The position numbers and the translations under genes were made by a program. 64,000 bases of DNA, taken from NCBI GenBank assembly GCA_001600055.1, contig BCIV01000018.1, forward strand, positions 248,001-312,000, given 5' to 3'. This document shows, piece by piece, positions 32,421 to 43,931 of this stretch. Every line of letters begins with the position of its first letter. The stretch's first letter is position 1. The DNA comes from Filobasidium wieringae (lineage: Eukaryota > Basidiomycota > Tremellomycetes > Filobasidiales > Filobasidiaceae). Below the pieces are notes generated by a model, which searched no databases, was not told the origin of the DNA, and worked only from the letters and a program-made list of their open reading frames with translations.

Positions 32421-32525
32421 AGGTGTAAAAAGAGCGAAGAATAAAACGAAGCGAATCCATCGACCCTCAAATAAAACGTTCAAGACGAAGAGCGGCGGCA
32501 GGGGAACGGTCCAGCCGTCTACCCC

Positions 32526-33407
32526 TCAAACCACGTCTTTCTTGATCTTCCACCTTCCCAACCTCTCCCGGCTCTGAGTCAGGAGTAATTTCTGGGTAGA
32601 ACTGATATCTACCACAGAGACTGGTCGATTCGTAGAGAGTTTCGCTTGGTTGACGAGGTTGTGGTTGTGACGATCGGCCTGCGAGTCCTGTGGTTCCGAG
32701 AGGATGATGGTGGGAAGGGACGGATCGGTCGATTCGGTTCCGACTTGGGTTTCGAGGTCGATAGGGGTGCCGACTTGTACTTCAGTCATGACGGGTTCGA
32801 TCGTTTCCTCCAAAACCTCCTTCTTCCCCTCTTGGACCTCCGTCCGTTCCAACCCATAAGCGTGTCTTAGAGGAAAAGCCAACTTCCTCTTCAAAAGATC
32901 CCCATGCCCCACCCCGATCTGCCCATATCCCAGCCCCTCTCCCTCGCCTTGTTCCTGTCCCAGTCCCATCCCCTGCACAGGTAGATAAACAGCCGTACTG
33001 CCCACGACCATCTCCCCCCCTACTCCCAAAAAGAAAACCACCCCCACCAAAAGCGCTACGAACCCGAGGATGGCCAGGACGATTCTAGACCGAGTCGATC
33101 GGGCTTGGAATTGTTTCCTCAGTTGAGAAGGATGATGGGCCGTCTCGTACGTGCTCGGATGGAGGAGGAACGATCGCGGGGTATCCAGATCGATCTCGTC
33201 CATCGTCTCTTTGGGGTAATGGAGGATCCGGGAGATCTTCTCGTCCCTCGTCTCTTCCGTTTCGTAAGGATTGATGGAGGTCGTTGTGGATCGACGAGGA
33301 ATGGTGGACTGGCCGGAGTGGGGGGAGGAGAGGGGGAGGGAAGGCGTTGCGGGGGTTATGATGATGTTGATAGGGTTGGATTGGTAGTGATGGAACATCC
33401 TGTGCAT
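32526..33407 (-). CDS. Predicted type II single-pass membrane protein, unknown
   Basis: The start is the ATG at 33407 (MHRMFHHYQSNPIN); the frame is open further upstream but without a credible ATG. The product is 293 residues. The N-terminal part is Ser/Thr/Pro-rich with acidic ETEETRDEKISRILHYPKET. A basic segment (RKQFQARSTRSR) precedes one TM helix (IVLAILGFVALLVGVVFFLG). The remaining ~170 residues follow the helix. The positive-inside rule suggests an N-in, C-out topology. The C-terminal half has Gly/Glu-rich low complexity (GQEQGEGEGLGYGQ) and ends GRWKIKKDVV. No family was recognised. The gene is intronless and divergent from trehalose phosphorylase. Confidence 0.6.
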   Translation of the reverse strand: MHRMFHHYQSNPINIIITPATPSLPLSSPHSGQSTIPRRSTTTSINPYETEETRDEKISRILHYPKETMDEIDLDTPRSFLLHPSTYETAHHPSQLRKQFQARSTRSRIVLAILGFVALLVGVVFFLGVGGEMVVGSTAVYLPVQGMGLGQEQGEGEGLGYGQIGVGHGDLLKRKLAFPLRHAYGLERTEVQEGKKEVLEETIEPVMTEVQVGTPIDLETQVGTESTDPSLPTIILSEPQDSQADRHNHNLVNQAKLSTNRPVSVVDISSTQKLLLTQSRERLGRWKIKKDVV

Positions 33408-34234
33408 TTTCAAGTCTGATGATGTGGCGGAGAGGAGTGCAAGGAGGGAAAAAGGCGTGACGGTCACCGGGACGTCTGAAGTAGTTTGCAAGTTTTTAGA
33501 CCGGTAGATATCGAGCGATTCCGCTGTTTTCAAAACAGGGACGTGTAGAGAGAGCAACCAAAGTGTCGTATATGCGAGTCGAAATTGTCGAGAGGGGAGG
33601 ATAATCAACCAGTGATCTAGTTGCGCCGAATTGAAGATGCGGTAGGAAAGACGTCAAGCCTCTTTTGGTATTCCTCGTAGTGGTAGGGAGAGTAACGATC
33701 GTCGGTTTGTCAAGTGTAGTTTGGAGAAAAGTAGGTGCGACTGGCGCTTTCAAATCGGAGAAGAGGAGGAAGAGTGGGAGAACGGAGAGCGAGAGCGAGT
33801 GGAAGAAGGTGAAGAGTGTCGAATGGAATGACTCACGAATCGATGATCTACGATCTACGAATGTCTGAAACATCACAAGATGGCGCAGCGCGTTGTTGAT
33901 CAGAACCAGATCACGTGCCTGCTTCTCTGCCGTAAAGCGCGTCTCCCTTGCCCCGTGGAGAAATGCATAGAGTCCCGCTCATTGCGTCATCGAGATCGGA
34001 CTGACAAAGAACGGGCCGAGTAATGCTTGGCCGAAGGTGGAGGTTTGAGGTGAGCGATGAGTAATGACCCAGCTCACCATCGCTTCATCGGATCACAGAC
34101 ACACACACACATCCACGGGCCAGGATCAGATCTCACAGCTCACATTCGTGGATCTTACCACATCGACCCATATATCACATACACACACACACATCGTAGA
34201 CCTTGCAACCATTTCCTAAGCACACTCACTGAAC
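33408..34234. promoter_or_regulatory. Divergent promoter region of trehalose phosphorylase and the membrane-protein gene
   Basis: This 827-base region is the longest intergenic stretch and separates two divergent genes. A minus-strand open frame fills 33876-33496 but looks like leader or chance sequence. The part next to trehalose phosphorylase carries two CA-dinucleotide runs. Regulation by stress would be expected for that gene, but I did not find sure stress or heat-shock elements. Confidence 0.5.
34099..34193. repeat. Two CA-dinucleotide tracts
   Basis: Runs of alternating C and A occur at about 34099-34110 and 34180-34193, both within 140 bases upstream of the trehalose phosphorylase start. 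They are simple-sequence repeats in the promoter or 5' leader. Confidence 0.85.
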
Positions 34235-37200
34235 ATGGTAGACACACCCAAGAACAAACAACTCGACGGTGTCTCTAAACAAGACAGTCCTCCAAACCAA
34301 GACTCTGGCCGTTCATCTCCTGCCATCCGTAACGCTCATCTGGAGAAACATCATTCCTACTCCGAAGATTCCCCAGACGCCATCTCCGACCGTAAAGCAC
34401 GACGAGCCAATTTGGGGAAAAGGATCCAGCATGGACTCCAGAAGGAGAGTTCTAGGAGGAACACCGGGTTGCCTAATGATTGTTATATCGGATTAGCTTT
34501 CAGGGTGTTGGAGACTGAGGAGGATATCGAAAAGTACAAGAGAGAGACGGGGAATGTCAGTAAGAGTAGGGTGGATCTGAGCAAGGGAGAGAAACTCTTG
34601 ACTTGGAACGCGATCGTATCCGATGGTCAGTCCTCTAGACTACCTCTTATCTCATCTCGCTCGATTCCTCGGTGTTTATCTTCCTCACCTCTTCTGGCTT
34701 TTAGGGATCGGAACGATCGATTCGGGAAGGGACGCTACTGCTCTTCGAGTCACTTCTGCAGAGGAGGATCGGAAGCAGGATTGGAAGATGTGCAAGCACA
34801 TCGCCGAGCGGATCATCACGGCTGCCATCGAAGTTTCCGCCGGTCGAGGTTCGTCCCCCCATTTCTCTCATTTCAATCGCACCGCAAACTAAACAGAATC
34901 AACCGTCATTTAGCGATGAGTTTCCAAGTGATCGCCTTCTCCGAACCTCTACCTCCCCTTCTCTCCCACTGCCCCATCTTCCTCCCAACCTTCTACGCTC
35001 ATCTTCAAGCCATCCCCTTCCTGATCTCCTCCCCTACGTATCTCTTTGAAAACCTCCCCGACCCCGATCCGGAGTACTTTGCGAGCAACGCCGTCAGTCA
35101 GGCGATCAAGTACCTGCACCCTGCCATTCATAGCGCCGTCACGGTCGGGGCTAGAGAGGAGGACAGGGTCGTAGAGGTCGATGCGGGTGGGTTGATCAAG
35201 ATCGCCAGTATGGAGGGGTACAGACAGAGTACCAGCGATAAACTCTGGAAGAGGTTCGTGGTGTCCTCTCCTCTCTCTCTCTTAGTCCTCTTATAGAATT
35301 GCCCACGGATACTCCTATATTTTGCACAGGTTCATGGCCCTGGTAAACCACATCAAAGCGAACAACATCAAATTCGCACGTGTCTCCGCCACCCCTCAGG
35401 GGGGAGGGGTAGCTTTACTCCAGAATGCGTTGGTCAGGTTGTGGAAGTTGGTGGGATTGGAGGATAATGGGATTTGGTTGGTCCCGCTTGGGCATCCGTA
35501 AGTTCGACGTCTCCTTATGAGAGGAGAGGGTCGGAAAGGCTGATTCGTTGGGTCTGTATGGTTTAGATCTGTTTTTGGTAAGAAACTTCAAGTATGCGGG
35601 TGGACGGGATGAAAGGGGCTGATCAGTTTTGGGTATCAGATATTACGAAGAAGAAATTTCACAACGTTTTACAAGGTGTGGCGGGGGATGATGTTCAGTT
35701 GGAAGAGATGGACGAGAGGTACTTTGAAGCATGGATCAAGAGCAATTATGAAAAGTTCTGGAAGGATACTGGGGTTAGTTTGTTGTTTGAAATCTTATGA
35801 GACGGTTGTTCCTGGGGACTGATGGGAGCTGTTGCTTTGGATAATTGACAATAATAGGTCTTGACGGATAGGATCCTCGTAGCTGATGATCCTCAAGTGG
35901 TCCCTCTCATCCCTCGGGTAAAGAAGGATTTCCCAGGGACGAAAATCATCTTCCGTTCCCACATCCAGATTCAATCCGATCTCACCGACGATCCTTCCAC
36001 CGAACAAGCTCATGTTTGGGACTACCTCTTCGGGTTCATCAAACACAGCGACGTGTTCCTCGCTCATCCCGTAGACTTTTTCATACCCAAGAACGTCAAG
36101 GACTCGTTACCCGTCCTTTATATGCCACCTAGTACCGACCCGCTGGACGGGTTGAACAAGCCCATGGGGAAAGAAGTTTTGGGACAGATCAGGCAGGTTT
36201 ACAATAGTATCTCCAGCCAACAATGTCAGGTCGAAATCGATTGGGATAGGGGTTATTTCTTGCAAGTGGCCAGGTTCGACCCTTCCAAGGGTCTAGATGA
36301 TTTGTTAGCGGCGTACCTCCAGTTCAGGCAGAAAGTTGAAGAGGCGGGAGAGGAAGGGGATAGGAAACCGCCCCAGTTGATCGTTGTTGGTCATGGATCG
36401 GTCGATGACCCAGATGGGACCAGGCTGTACGAGGAGTGTCACAAGGTGAGGAAATGGGTAGTGTGAGGTCACATCTGTATCTTGAGGACTGATCGCGCGA
36501 TGCACGACAGACCGTCAATTCGGAAGAATACAAGCTCGTTGCCGAGGACGTGTCTATCGTTCGAGCTCCGCCTTCCGATACCCTCCTCGGAGCTCTCATG
36601 CAGGGAGCTACCGTGGCCCTGCAACTGAGTACGCGTGAAGGATTCGAGGTCAAGGTCAGCGAGGCCGTCTTGAAGCGAGTCCCCGTCATCGCGACCAAAG
36701 CTGGAGGTGAGTTGGTCGTCTGTCTGTTCTTTTGAGTATCGTGCTGAATTCGCCATGTCGTTTTTCAGGTATCCCTCTACAAGTCAAGGACGGCGTCAAC
36801 GGATGGACCGTGGACCCTAATGCCCCAGATCAGGTCGCCAAGATCTTGTACGAATTCTACATGGGCAAACGATTGTTGAACCGTCGCCAAGGTCGACCAG
36901 ATGAGGAGCATTGCGAGGATCGTCTGCACCACCCTGCCACGTATAATGACGAAAGCACGCTCAAGGAGATGCCTAGGACTGACGGAGAAAACCATCCTTC
37001 TCATGAAGACCATGAAAGTGTTGGGGATCCTGGTTTGGTCGGGCATGGTGACGGCGATAGCAAAATCAAGGAGGGTAGAAGGTTGACGCCGAACGACTCT
37101 GCGGATATGTTTGTCAAGACCGTCGGAGCGCCTTACCCCAGTGAGTACCTACTGTTTTCGACATCATCCACCTAGCTGACCTGGCTCATGCAAACCTTTA

Positions 37201-37485
37201 GAGGTCAAACCGACACCTGATGGGCCCAGCGAGGACTTTTTCACCGTTGGTAATGCCGCCAAGTGGCTGCTATTGTTCTCGCTGATCTCGGGCCGGGCGA
37301 TCAAGCCTGAAGCTCATAGCGAGGAAGAAGTAGAGCTTCTCAAATCTATGGGTCTACGTACGGAAGGTTGGGAAGGTGGAAAGGAAGAGATGAAGAAATG
37401 GTCTGGTCAGGCGGTCTGGAAGATGGTCATGGGCGACGACACTGATGAAGGTGAAGGTAAAATCATCTGGAGAGACGAAATGTAG
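34235..37485 (+). CDS. Trehalose phosphorylase / trehalose synthase (Ccg-9 type, GT4)
   Basis: This retaining glycosyltransferase family 4 enzyme reversibly phosphorolyses trehalose to glucose and alpha-glucose-1-phosphate. In Neurospora the relative is clock-controlled gene 9. The start is the ATG at 34235 (MVDTPKNKQLDGVSKQDSPP). The fungal-specific N-terminal domain contains LPNDCYIGLAFRVLETEEDI and KQDWKMCKHIAERIITAAIE. The GT-B catalytic part has HVWDYLFGFIKHSDVFLAHP, YMPPSTDPLDGLNK, QVARFDPSKGLDDLLAAY and VVGHGSVDDPDGTRL. The EX7E motif in STREGFEVKVSEAV is followed by KRVPVIATKAGG-IPLQVKDG. The C-terminus contains an acidic insert (36890-37080) and ends at 37485. About eight introns are present. 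The enzyme bears on trehalose storage and stress tolerance. Confidence 0.92.
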
Positions 37486-37827
37486 ATGTGAGGAACGCAT
37501 CATAAAAGAAGCCAGTTTTGATTTTACGAGTTGCGAAGACTAAGGAAAGAACTAGGAAACCATTGTATACGTTACTCTTGACAATGAGATACCCTGTATA
37601 GCCTCTCCACGCCCGTTTCATAGTTGAAACATCAAGTGCCATAATTCGGCGATAACTCCGACCCGGTTGCGCGTCGCCCTCCCGCGAGCGTGTACCAAGG
37701 CGAAGCGCGAAAAACCTGCGCGCTGTGGTCTCCACGATCTCTTTCCTCATATCGACAAGTTGATGTTGAGACTATCCGGACGTCCCTTGGGCCTGCTTCT
37801 CTCGTTCCGACCTCACGACACATCAAG
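37486..37827. promoter_or_regulatory. Intergenic region upstream of eS8
   Basis: These 342 bases contain the trehalose phosphorylase 3' UTR and the eS8 promoter and leader. A GC-rich patch lies near 37660-37725. No RNA gene was recognised. Confidence 0.45.
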
Positions 37828-38795
37828 ATGGTACGCATTACCTGAGACTCTCTTCGTGAGAGGATCGATCCGCTAACGCTCTGCGTTATAATTGAATTAT
37901 TCGACCCTTCCTCCCGCTCGTCAAATACTATCTGGAATTACTATCCTTTTGGTTGCGATGTCTTGTGGTGATTTGGATGCGGCTCAAACTATAGGGTATT
38001 GCTCGTGATTCGCGCCACAAGCGTTCGGCCTCCGGTGCCCGAAGGGCTCAATACAGGAAGAAGAGGAAGTTCGAGTTGGGTCGTCAGCCCGCTATGACCA
38101 AGTTGGGACCCAAGAGGATTCACGAGGTCCGTGTCCGAGGAGGAAACTCCAAGTACAGGGCCATGCGATTGGACTCTGGTAACTTCGCTTGGGGATCCGA
38201 GCACGTCACCAGGAAGACCAGGGTCATTGACGTTGTGAGTCTTAGACTTGTTACAGTTTGGTAATCCTGGACTTGAATTGACCGTCCGTAATTACTAGGT
38301 CTACAACTCCACCAACAACGAGTTGCTCCGAACCAAGACCTTGGTTAAGGGTGCTATCATCGAGATCGATGCTACTCCTTTCCGTCAGTGGTACGAGGCT
38401 CACGTGAGTATCATAAAATTGCAAGTCTCTTGATTCGCTCTGAACTCATCGCATCTCCGTCATTTTTACAGTACGCCTCTTCCCTCGGACGAAAGGCCGC
38501 TGCTGAGACCACTGAGGAGGAGACCAAGCAGTCCAACCACGTTCAGCGAATCCTCGCTGAGAGAAAGAAGGACGCCGCTTTGGACCCCGCTCTTGCCAAG
38601 CAGTTCAGGACCGGTACCCTTTACGCCTCCATCTCTTCCAGGCCTGGACAGAGTGGACGATGTGATGGATACATTTTGGAGGGCAAGGAGTTGGACGTGA
38701 GTTATCTTGATTTTTGTCTTTATTCCGTTCGCTTGACTGACCAAATCGTACGCTTTCAGTTCTACTTGAAGAAGCTCTCCCTCAAGAAGAAGTAA
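37828..38795 (+). CDS. RPS8: 40S ribosomal protein eS8 (Rps8)
   Basis: Small-subunit ribosomal protein eS8. Five exons: 37828-37830 (only the ATG), 37995-38234, 38299-38403, 38472-38696 and 38760-38795. The total of 609 nt encodes 202 residues, normal for the family. The mature sequence begins [20 protein letters not shown], continues [20 protein letters not shown], has [20 protein letters not shown], and ends with [19 protein letters not shown] and a Lys-rich tail. The first exon holding only the initiator codon is confirmed by the family's MGI start: the ATG must be joined to GGT ATT. The first intron (164 nt) is much longer than the other introns of the gene. Confidence 0.97.
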
Positions 38796-39215
38796 ACATC
38801 TTCTCAAGACCAGCTTTTAGGAGATGGACGAAGAGTGGAAGGGGGGTCTTGACTATTGTATTTGACGAGTCAGATCAATCTTTTACCTTCATTAGCTTGA
38901 TATGTTCCTTCCACCACGTCTCCTTCCTATTGTCTTTGTTGTTGTCCTGTCCCTACCGCACTATCGCGGCAGCCCACGCGTTTTGAAAGTGACCGGTCCG
39001 GTTAACCCATACTACTATCATCGTAGCTTCATAGCATTACAATAAGCGCTGGATCGCCAGCTTCATCGTCCATCTAACAGTGCTGGCGAAACTGTAGCTG
39101 GCAAGTGCACATTCCTTGATCATGACAAACGTCTATGCCCCTTGGGCTGATTGCGTTTCAGATTTATATAGCTCTCGGTTTCCCAGAAACGCAGTCACCT
39201 CGAGAGGCCGCTTAA
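38796..39215. other. Intergenic region, nothing specific seen
   Basis: These 420 bases hold the eS8 3' UTR and the upstream region of the small membrane-protein gene. Pyrimidine-rich patches (38880-38960) are visible. No RNA gene or further frame is supported. Confidence 0.4.
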
Positions 39216-39467
39216 ATGCTCTCCGCCCCGACTCGCAAGGATGTGGTGATCACACTCATTGTTCACATTATCACCACCATCTTCGCTATCGCCCTGCCCA
39301 TCATTTTGGAATACCATCCTGCTCCGGGAGGTCTCTCTAGGTTTTGGCCAATCTTAGTTGTTGTGACTACCGGCATGACGTTCGTTGGGACGACACTGGA
39401 GATATTAGTGAGGACGATGCCACCTCAGGGGATCTCCGAGGAGAGCACTGTACCTCCACGGCGCTAG
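39216..39467 (+). CDS. Small two-TM membrane protein, unknown
   Basis: This is an intronless frame of 83 residues. Two hydrophobic helices are clear: VVITLIVHIITTIFAIALPI and, after a Pro/Gly turn (YHPAPGGLSRFW), PILVVVTTGMTFVGTTLEIL. The N-terminus (MLSAPTRKD) and C-terminus are short and hydrophilic, fitting a hairpin membrane protein with both ends on one side. No family was recognised. The call depends on the strong membrane pattern and isolated position; a chance frame cannot be excluded. Confidence 0.5.
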   Translation: MLSAPTRKDVVITLIVHIITTIFAIALPIILEYHPAPGGLSRFWPILVVVTTGMTFVGTTLEILVRTMPPQGISEESTVPPRR

Positions 39468-39961
39468 ACCGTTCAGAGCGCCAAGCCGATATAGGTCCAC
39501 GTTGCATAATTCCAATCCCTCGGCTACCCCGCTTGTTGATCTTATACCTGCTCGCGCATCCTCGTCTCTGTGGCTACTTCCATCTGGACAACGTCGAAAC
39601 TGCCCTTTCGTCCCCTACTCTGGCTCTCGCTTTACATCCGAATGAAGATACTTGTCTTCCACTCACCACAGTGGTCTCGTGCTTCTATCTCTACTTTCGC
39701 TCCTTCTTGGGATTTGGATCGGGAAAAAGCTTTCCTAAATCATGTTGTTCCGAAAGTCGTTCGGGTTGTATACGCTGACACCGCTGGCCATACGCAGGGT
39801 TATTATGAATATGTGAACATGGCTAATATAGTGTATATACATCTCCCCGGTCCCCGGCTGACTCAAGATATTGCGTGTTCATTTTGGCCATACTTTCAAA
39901 GATAACAAAACCATACATTATAATCGACAGAAATTAAGCATACTTCCTCCAATCGCTAAAT
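39468..39961. other. Convergent intergenic region
   Basis: These 494 bases lie between the small membrane-protein gene (+) and the end of the coiled-coil gene (-). A plus-strand frame crosses the first half but has no recognisable content. The last ~120 bases are AT-rich, as expected of 3' UTR sequence. Confidence 0.4.
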
Positions 39962-42900
39962 TCAAGCCTTAGTACTCTTCTTCTTCTTCTTGCTGGGATT
40001 CGAGGTAGAGTTGGAAGCACTCAAACTAGAGTACCTGTTCAAATTCCGCCTAGCCTTTGCATAAGCTGCGTTATCCTCATCCTCACTACTATCCTGGGAT
40101 CGACCAACTCGGCTGTTCCATCCAGAGCTCACATTAACGCTGGGTCGCGAAGTCGTGTCGTTCATAGGGTTTGACTGGTTAGCGGTAGGTGTTCCAGGCG
40201 AAGGAGGAACAGCCATTCGCACGCTCTTCCTTCTTTCGATGGTTGAAGCGGTGACGGATGCGGGAGGCGCAGCAACGTACTGGTCTTCCTCAACTGTGCC
40301 CTTGGGGTTGGCAGGTGCGAGGTCCCTGCCGGTGATAGGGACAGCGGAAGATTTGCCGTTGATTTCGGCAGGGCTCGAGCTGGCATTACCAGCTTGTCGC
40401 AACCTGGCAGCAGGTCCCTCAGTGTTTTCTACCACCTTGTAACCGGGGCCAGCAGTGCTGTCAGAAGCGACACTTGAGGCATCGTCGTCATCGTTGTTAG
40501 CCTGATTGGTTTCGGCAGTCGACTTGACAACTCGACGCTCGTCATCAGTCTTGTCCTCCTCAACAGCAGACTCGTAAACTGAATCGGCATCAGTCATGGT
40601 GGCAGGGGTCGAAGGTCGTTCAGCTTGAACGACAGGCTTGACCTCCTCTTGTACCTTGACAGGTTCAGCTTGAACGACGGGCTTTTCCTCAATGACCGAC
40701 TTGGGAGCCGAGATGATGAATGCGGGAGGAGGTGCCTCGTGGACGGGAGAGGAGGGCGGCATTGGGGAAGCGGATCTCATCGCTGACTTTGCGGGAGGAG
40801 ACAACGTTTTGGAGGGGGGCAGAGGTGTGCTGGCGCGAGCAGTGATGCTATCAACCGAGGGGTTGGCCTGAGTCATGCCAATAGGCGCGCCCAAATTCAG
40901 GTCGGTGAGCGCAGAATCCCTCTTCGTGACCGTAGACTCCCTCTTGGCCACAGTGGAGAGGTTCTGACTGTGAGACTGACTCTTGGGAGTGATGGTAGAC
41001 TTGCTGACGGCAGAGGCAGAAGCCTTGGGAACGTAGCCATCGCCCAAACCGACAGGGGTAGAAGCAGAGGTCGAGATCTTGGCGGGAGGAGGCTGGAGCA
41101 AAGGAGCCTTAGTAGGGGGAGGGGCAGTCGCCTGGTACATCTGAGGTGTAACCTGGCTCTTGGGAGCCTTAGGGATATCCATCATGGGAGGGGACGAGGC
41201 AGGGGTAGAAGAGCTTTGACCCAAGGCAGAAGAGGGCCTCTTGGCTACGCTACCTTCCAGAACTCCAGCAATTGAAGGGGGTGCACCCATAGTGCTACCC
41301 CTTGCACCCACGCGGGTGATACTACCGTGCCTGGTCCTCTTGGACGAAGCTCCCGCAGCAGATGAGGAGGATTTGGTTCCAGATACACCAGGAGGCTTGC
41401 TAGTGATCTTACCAACGACAGGGGTGATAGTGCTCTGGCTGTTGGTCCTACCCTTGGTACCAGCTCCCAAATCAGACCTGGTCTTCTTGGGCTTGGCAGC
41501 TGAAGCTGCGGGTGCAGGAACCTTTCCGACATTGTCTACGCTCCAAGTGTTGTTACCGCGGTTGCTGACAGCGACGAATCCACCACCACCCATCTCATCA
41601 TCCGAGCTGGAGTAGTCCGCGTTCCTAGTCCTTCTTCCGCTCGATCCTCCACGAGCGGTCCCACCGCTGGAAGATACGCGTTTGATGTTCGCGTCTGTCC
41701 TGGTGGACCAACCATTCCTGTTACGAGAAGTCAAAGGGGGACTATCCGCCCCTCCTCGTCCTCCCCCACGAGTGGATCCGGCGACACTTCCTGAAGACTT
41801 GTTGCTCTTGAACAACTTTGCGATACTCTTGAAGAATCCTCCCTTCTTCTTTCCCTGTCCAACGCTGTGGACGCTGGAAGCATCAGACTGAGCTCGACCA
41901 GAGTTGGACCTCCTCAAGCTCATCCTGTTCTGACGAGTTCGGGGAGGATTGTAACCCAACTCGGACTGAGTCCTCCTTCCTGGTCCACGGGGAGCGGAAG
42001 AACCAGACGATCCAGAATGCTGACGACGGCCCTGAGGACGGTTTGCACCGATCGTAGTGATGGAAGGCAATCCAGGAGCGTCCCTCCCATCTTGAGGAAC
42101 GATGGTCGTTTGACTCCTGCTCCTAGCGTCTCCTCCCATGGGAGCCAAACCAGGTTTCTTGTTCTCGTGAACGACAAAGTTCCCACCATCGTCTGAGCTG
42201 GAGTTCTCGTCTTCCTCTGCAATACTGCCCGCGACGCTTCCGGGCATACCGGGAACGTGGTGTCCTGCTCTTCCGTTGTTTCGGGAGGAAGATCGGTGCC
42301 TCTCGGCTTCGCCGTCAGAACCGTATCCTACTTGGGAGGCGGATTGAGAGGGAGCGATAGAACCGTTGGATTCGACCTCGTAGGCATTGGGGTGGAGCAT
42401 GGGTCCTTCGTCTGTGTGATGGAAACGTAGCGTCAGACGATGTATCGCAATCGATCAGGATGTACCAGCACGTACGACCATGAGCACGTTCCAACTCAGC
42501 CAATCCGAGTCTAGCTTGTCTTTGCCACATCCTTCCGACATCCTCCATAGCTCTAAACCTCTCCATGAGTCCATGACGCATGACCTAAATTGATCAATGT
42601 CGTTCAGCATCTTTAACACTTCCCAATCCCAGTGCAGAACTCACCTTGTTCCTCTCCTCTTCCAACCTAACTTCCAAACCCCTCAGATGCTCCTCACATC
42701 CAAGTACCTCCGCCTGAGCCTCGGCTAGCTTTTCTTGCCTCTTGCTCCTTCCGCCTCCCGTGGTAGTTCCCGAATGGTCACTCCCAAAACTCAGTACACT
42801 CGCATTGGAATGCCTAGTTCGGCCACTCTCAGATCCGTTGTGAGACGCTTTAGCTGCCGCAGCTATATCCGCCTTGGTCGGTCGACTCTTGGTAGCCTTG

Positions 42901-43363
42901 ATCAACCTGCTGACCAAGATCTCTCGGTCTTTCTTGACCTGAGAAAGTTCTTCCTCGAGTGAATGAACCTCTTTCAGTTCTTTTCTGAAATGCTCTAAAG
43001 AGCTGATATATTCATGCCACTTGGCCTCAGTCGCTCCTCCATTGGTGATAGATCCATAGTCTGTACCAGTATCGGTATCCATGGGACCCTCAAATGCGGC
43101 ATTTTGGACCGCACGGCGCACGGGATAAGCAACGCCGGAAGAGGAAGTGACATAGGCTAGGAGGGAGGAGGTGGAAGAGTGGGAATGGGAAAGGAGGGTG
43201 AGGAGGGCGGTTGTAAGTTGTTTTTGAGAAGATCTAGATAGAAGAGGTCAAGTTCAGTCAGCACAGGATGGACCTTGAGACGAGGAGAAACCCGAACTTA
43301 CAGGTAATTGTTCAACAACCTATCGCTCGTACTCCTATGATGGTTTGGTAAAAGGGAACTCAT
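39962..43363 (-). CDS. Conserved fungal coiled-coil protein with long Ser/Pro-rich tail
   Basis: The start is the ATG at 43363 (MSSLLPNHHRSTSDRLLNNY). After an intron comes SSQKQLTTALLTLLSHSHSS, TSSLLAYVTSSSGVAYPVRR and an N-terminal helical region with charged coiled coils (SSLEHFRKELKEVHSLEEEL, SQVKKDREILVSRLIKATKS, KLAEAQAEVLGCEEHLRGLE). A further exon reads GLMERFRAMEDVGRMWQRQA. This part is reminiscent of BAR-like or eisosome-type membrane-associated helical domains in fungi (inference). From 42400 on, the last exon encodes 800 residues of Ser/Pro/Thr-rich disordered sequence with basic clusters (KKGGFFKSIAKLFKSNKS at ~41845, possibly membrane-binding). It ends in a Lys-rich tail (KKKKKSTKA). 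No enzyme domain is seen. The function is unknown; cortical scaffold is a guess. Confidence 0.8.
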
Positions 43364-43931
43364 CGTGGCAAAAGTTGGCCTAGGGATAGGATTCACTAGA
43401 GTCCTGGTAGTGGTTTAGGATACTTGAACTTGGAGAGAAGAGACTGGTTGTGAACCGCGTAAGACGTAGATCCTCGATCGGATCGCGTCGAGTGAGGCAG
43501 GTCGTCGCAATTACCCGGCGATTGAGGTGGCTTGACCGGGGGAAAGTGAGGATATCACGCTGAGTGTTCAGACGACTTGCTCAGGTTATGAGATTGAGCT
43601 ACGTCAGGTGATAGGTGATAGTCAGTAGCTGACGGTGTATAGGCTCAGAGTCGAGGTAGTGGCTGGTAATTACTCTATCCTTGTCTTTGGGATCTTCAGC
43701 GAATAAAAAGGTGACGACATCATTTCTACCTCGTTTAGAACCGCGTTTGCCCGTTTGGGATTCATCTACCGTACACTTTTGCATCCGCTCACGCTCAAAC
43801 GACGCGACCAAATGAGGCTCGTCAGCGGTCGCCGACGTCACAAGGCATCATGCATTGATGGTTGATGGTTGATGGTAGATCATGGAAACGGTGATCATTA
43901 CATCAAACGCACAGCTCCCAAAGATACGTGT
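43364..43931. promoter_or_regulatory. Upstream region of the coiled-coil gene, with a small tandem repeat
   Basis: This 568-base stretch lies between two minus-strand genes. Three tandem TTGATGG-like heptamers occur at about 43855-43875. The open minus-strand frame at 43599-43841 starts only with GTG and is not supported as a gene. Confidence 0.45.

Noticed and set aside
33496..33876. 126-codon minus-strand frame upstream of the type II membrane protein
   Set aside because: Composition is low-complexity Phe/Ser/Leu from pyrimidine-rich DNA and no domain is visible; more likely leader or promoter sequence.
40155..41615. Plus-strand frames opposite the coiled-coil gene
   Set aside because: They mirror the Ser/Pro-rich minus-strand coding exon; the minus strand has the long frame and the conserved N-terminal exons.
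43599..43841. 80-codon minus-strand frame as a gene
   Set aside because: It opens with GTG, the first ATG is internal, and it lies in what should be the promoter of the coiled-coil gene.
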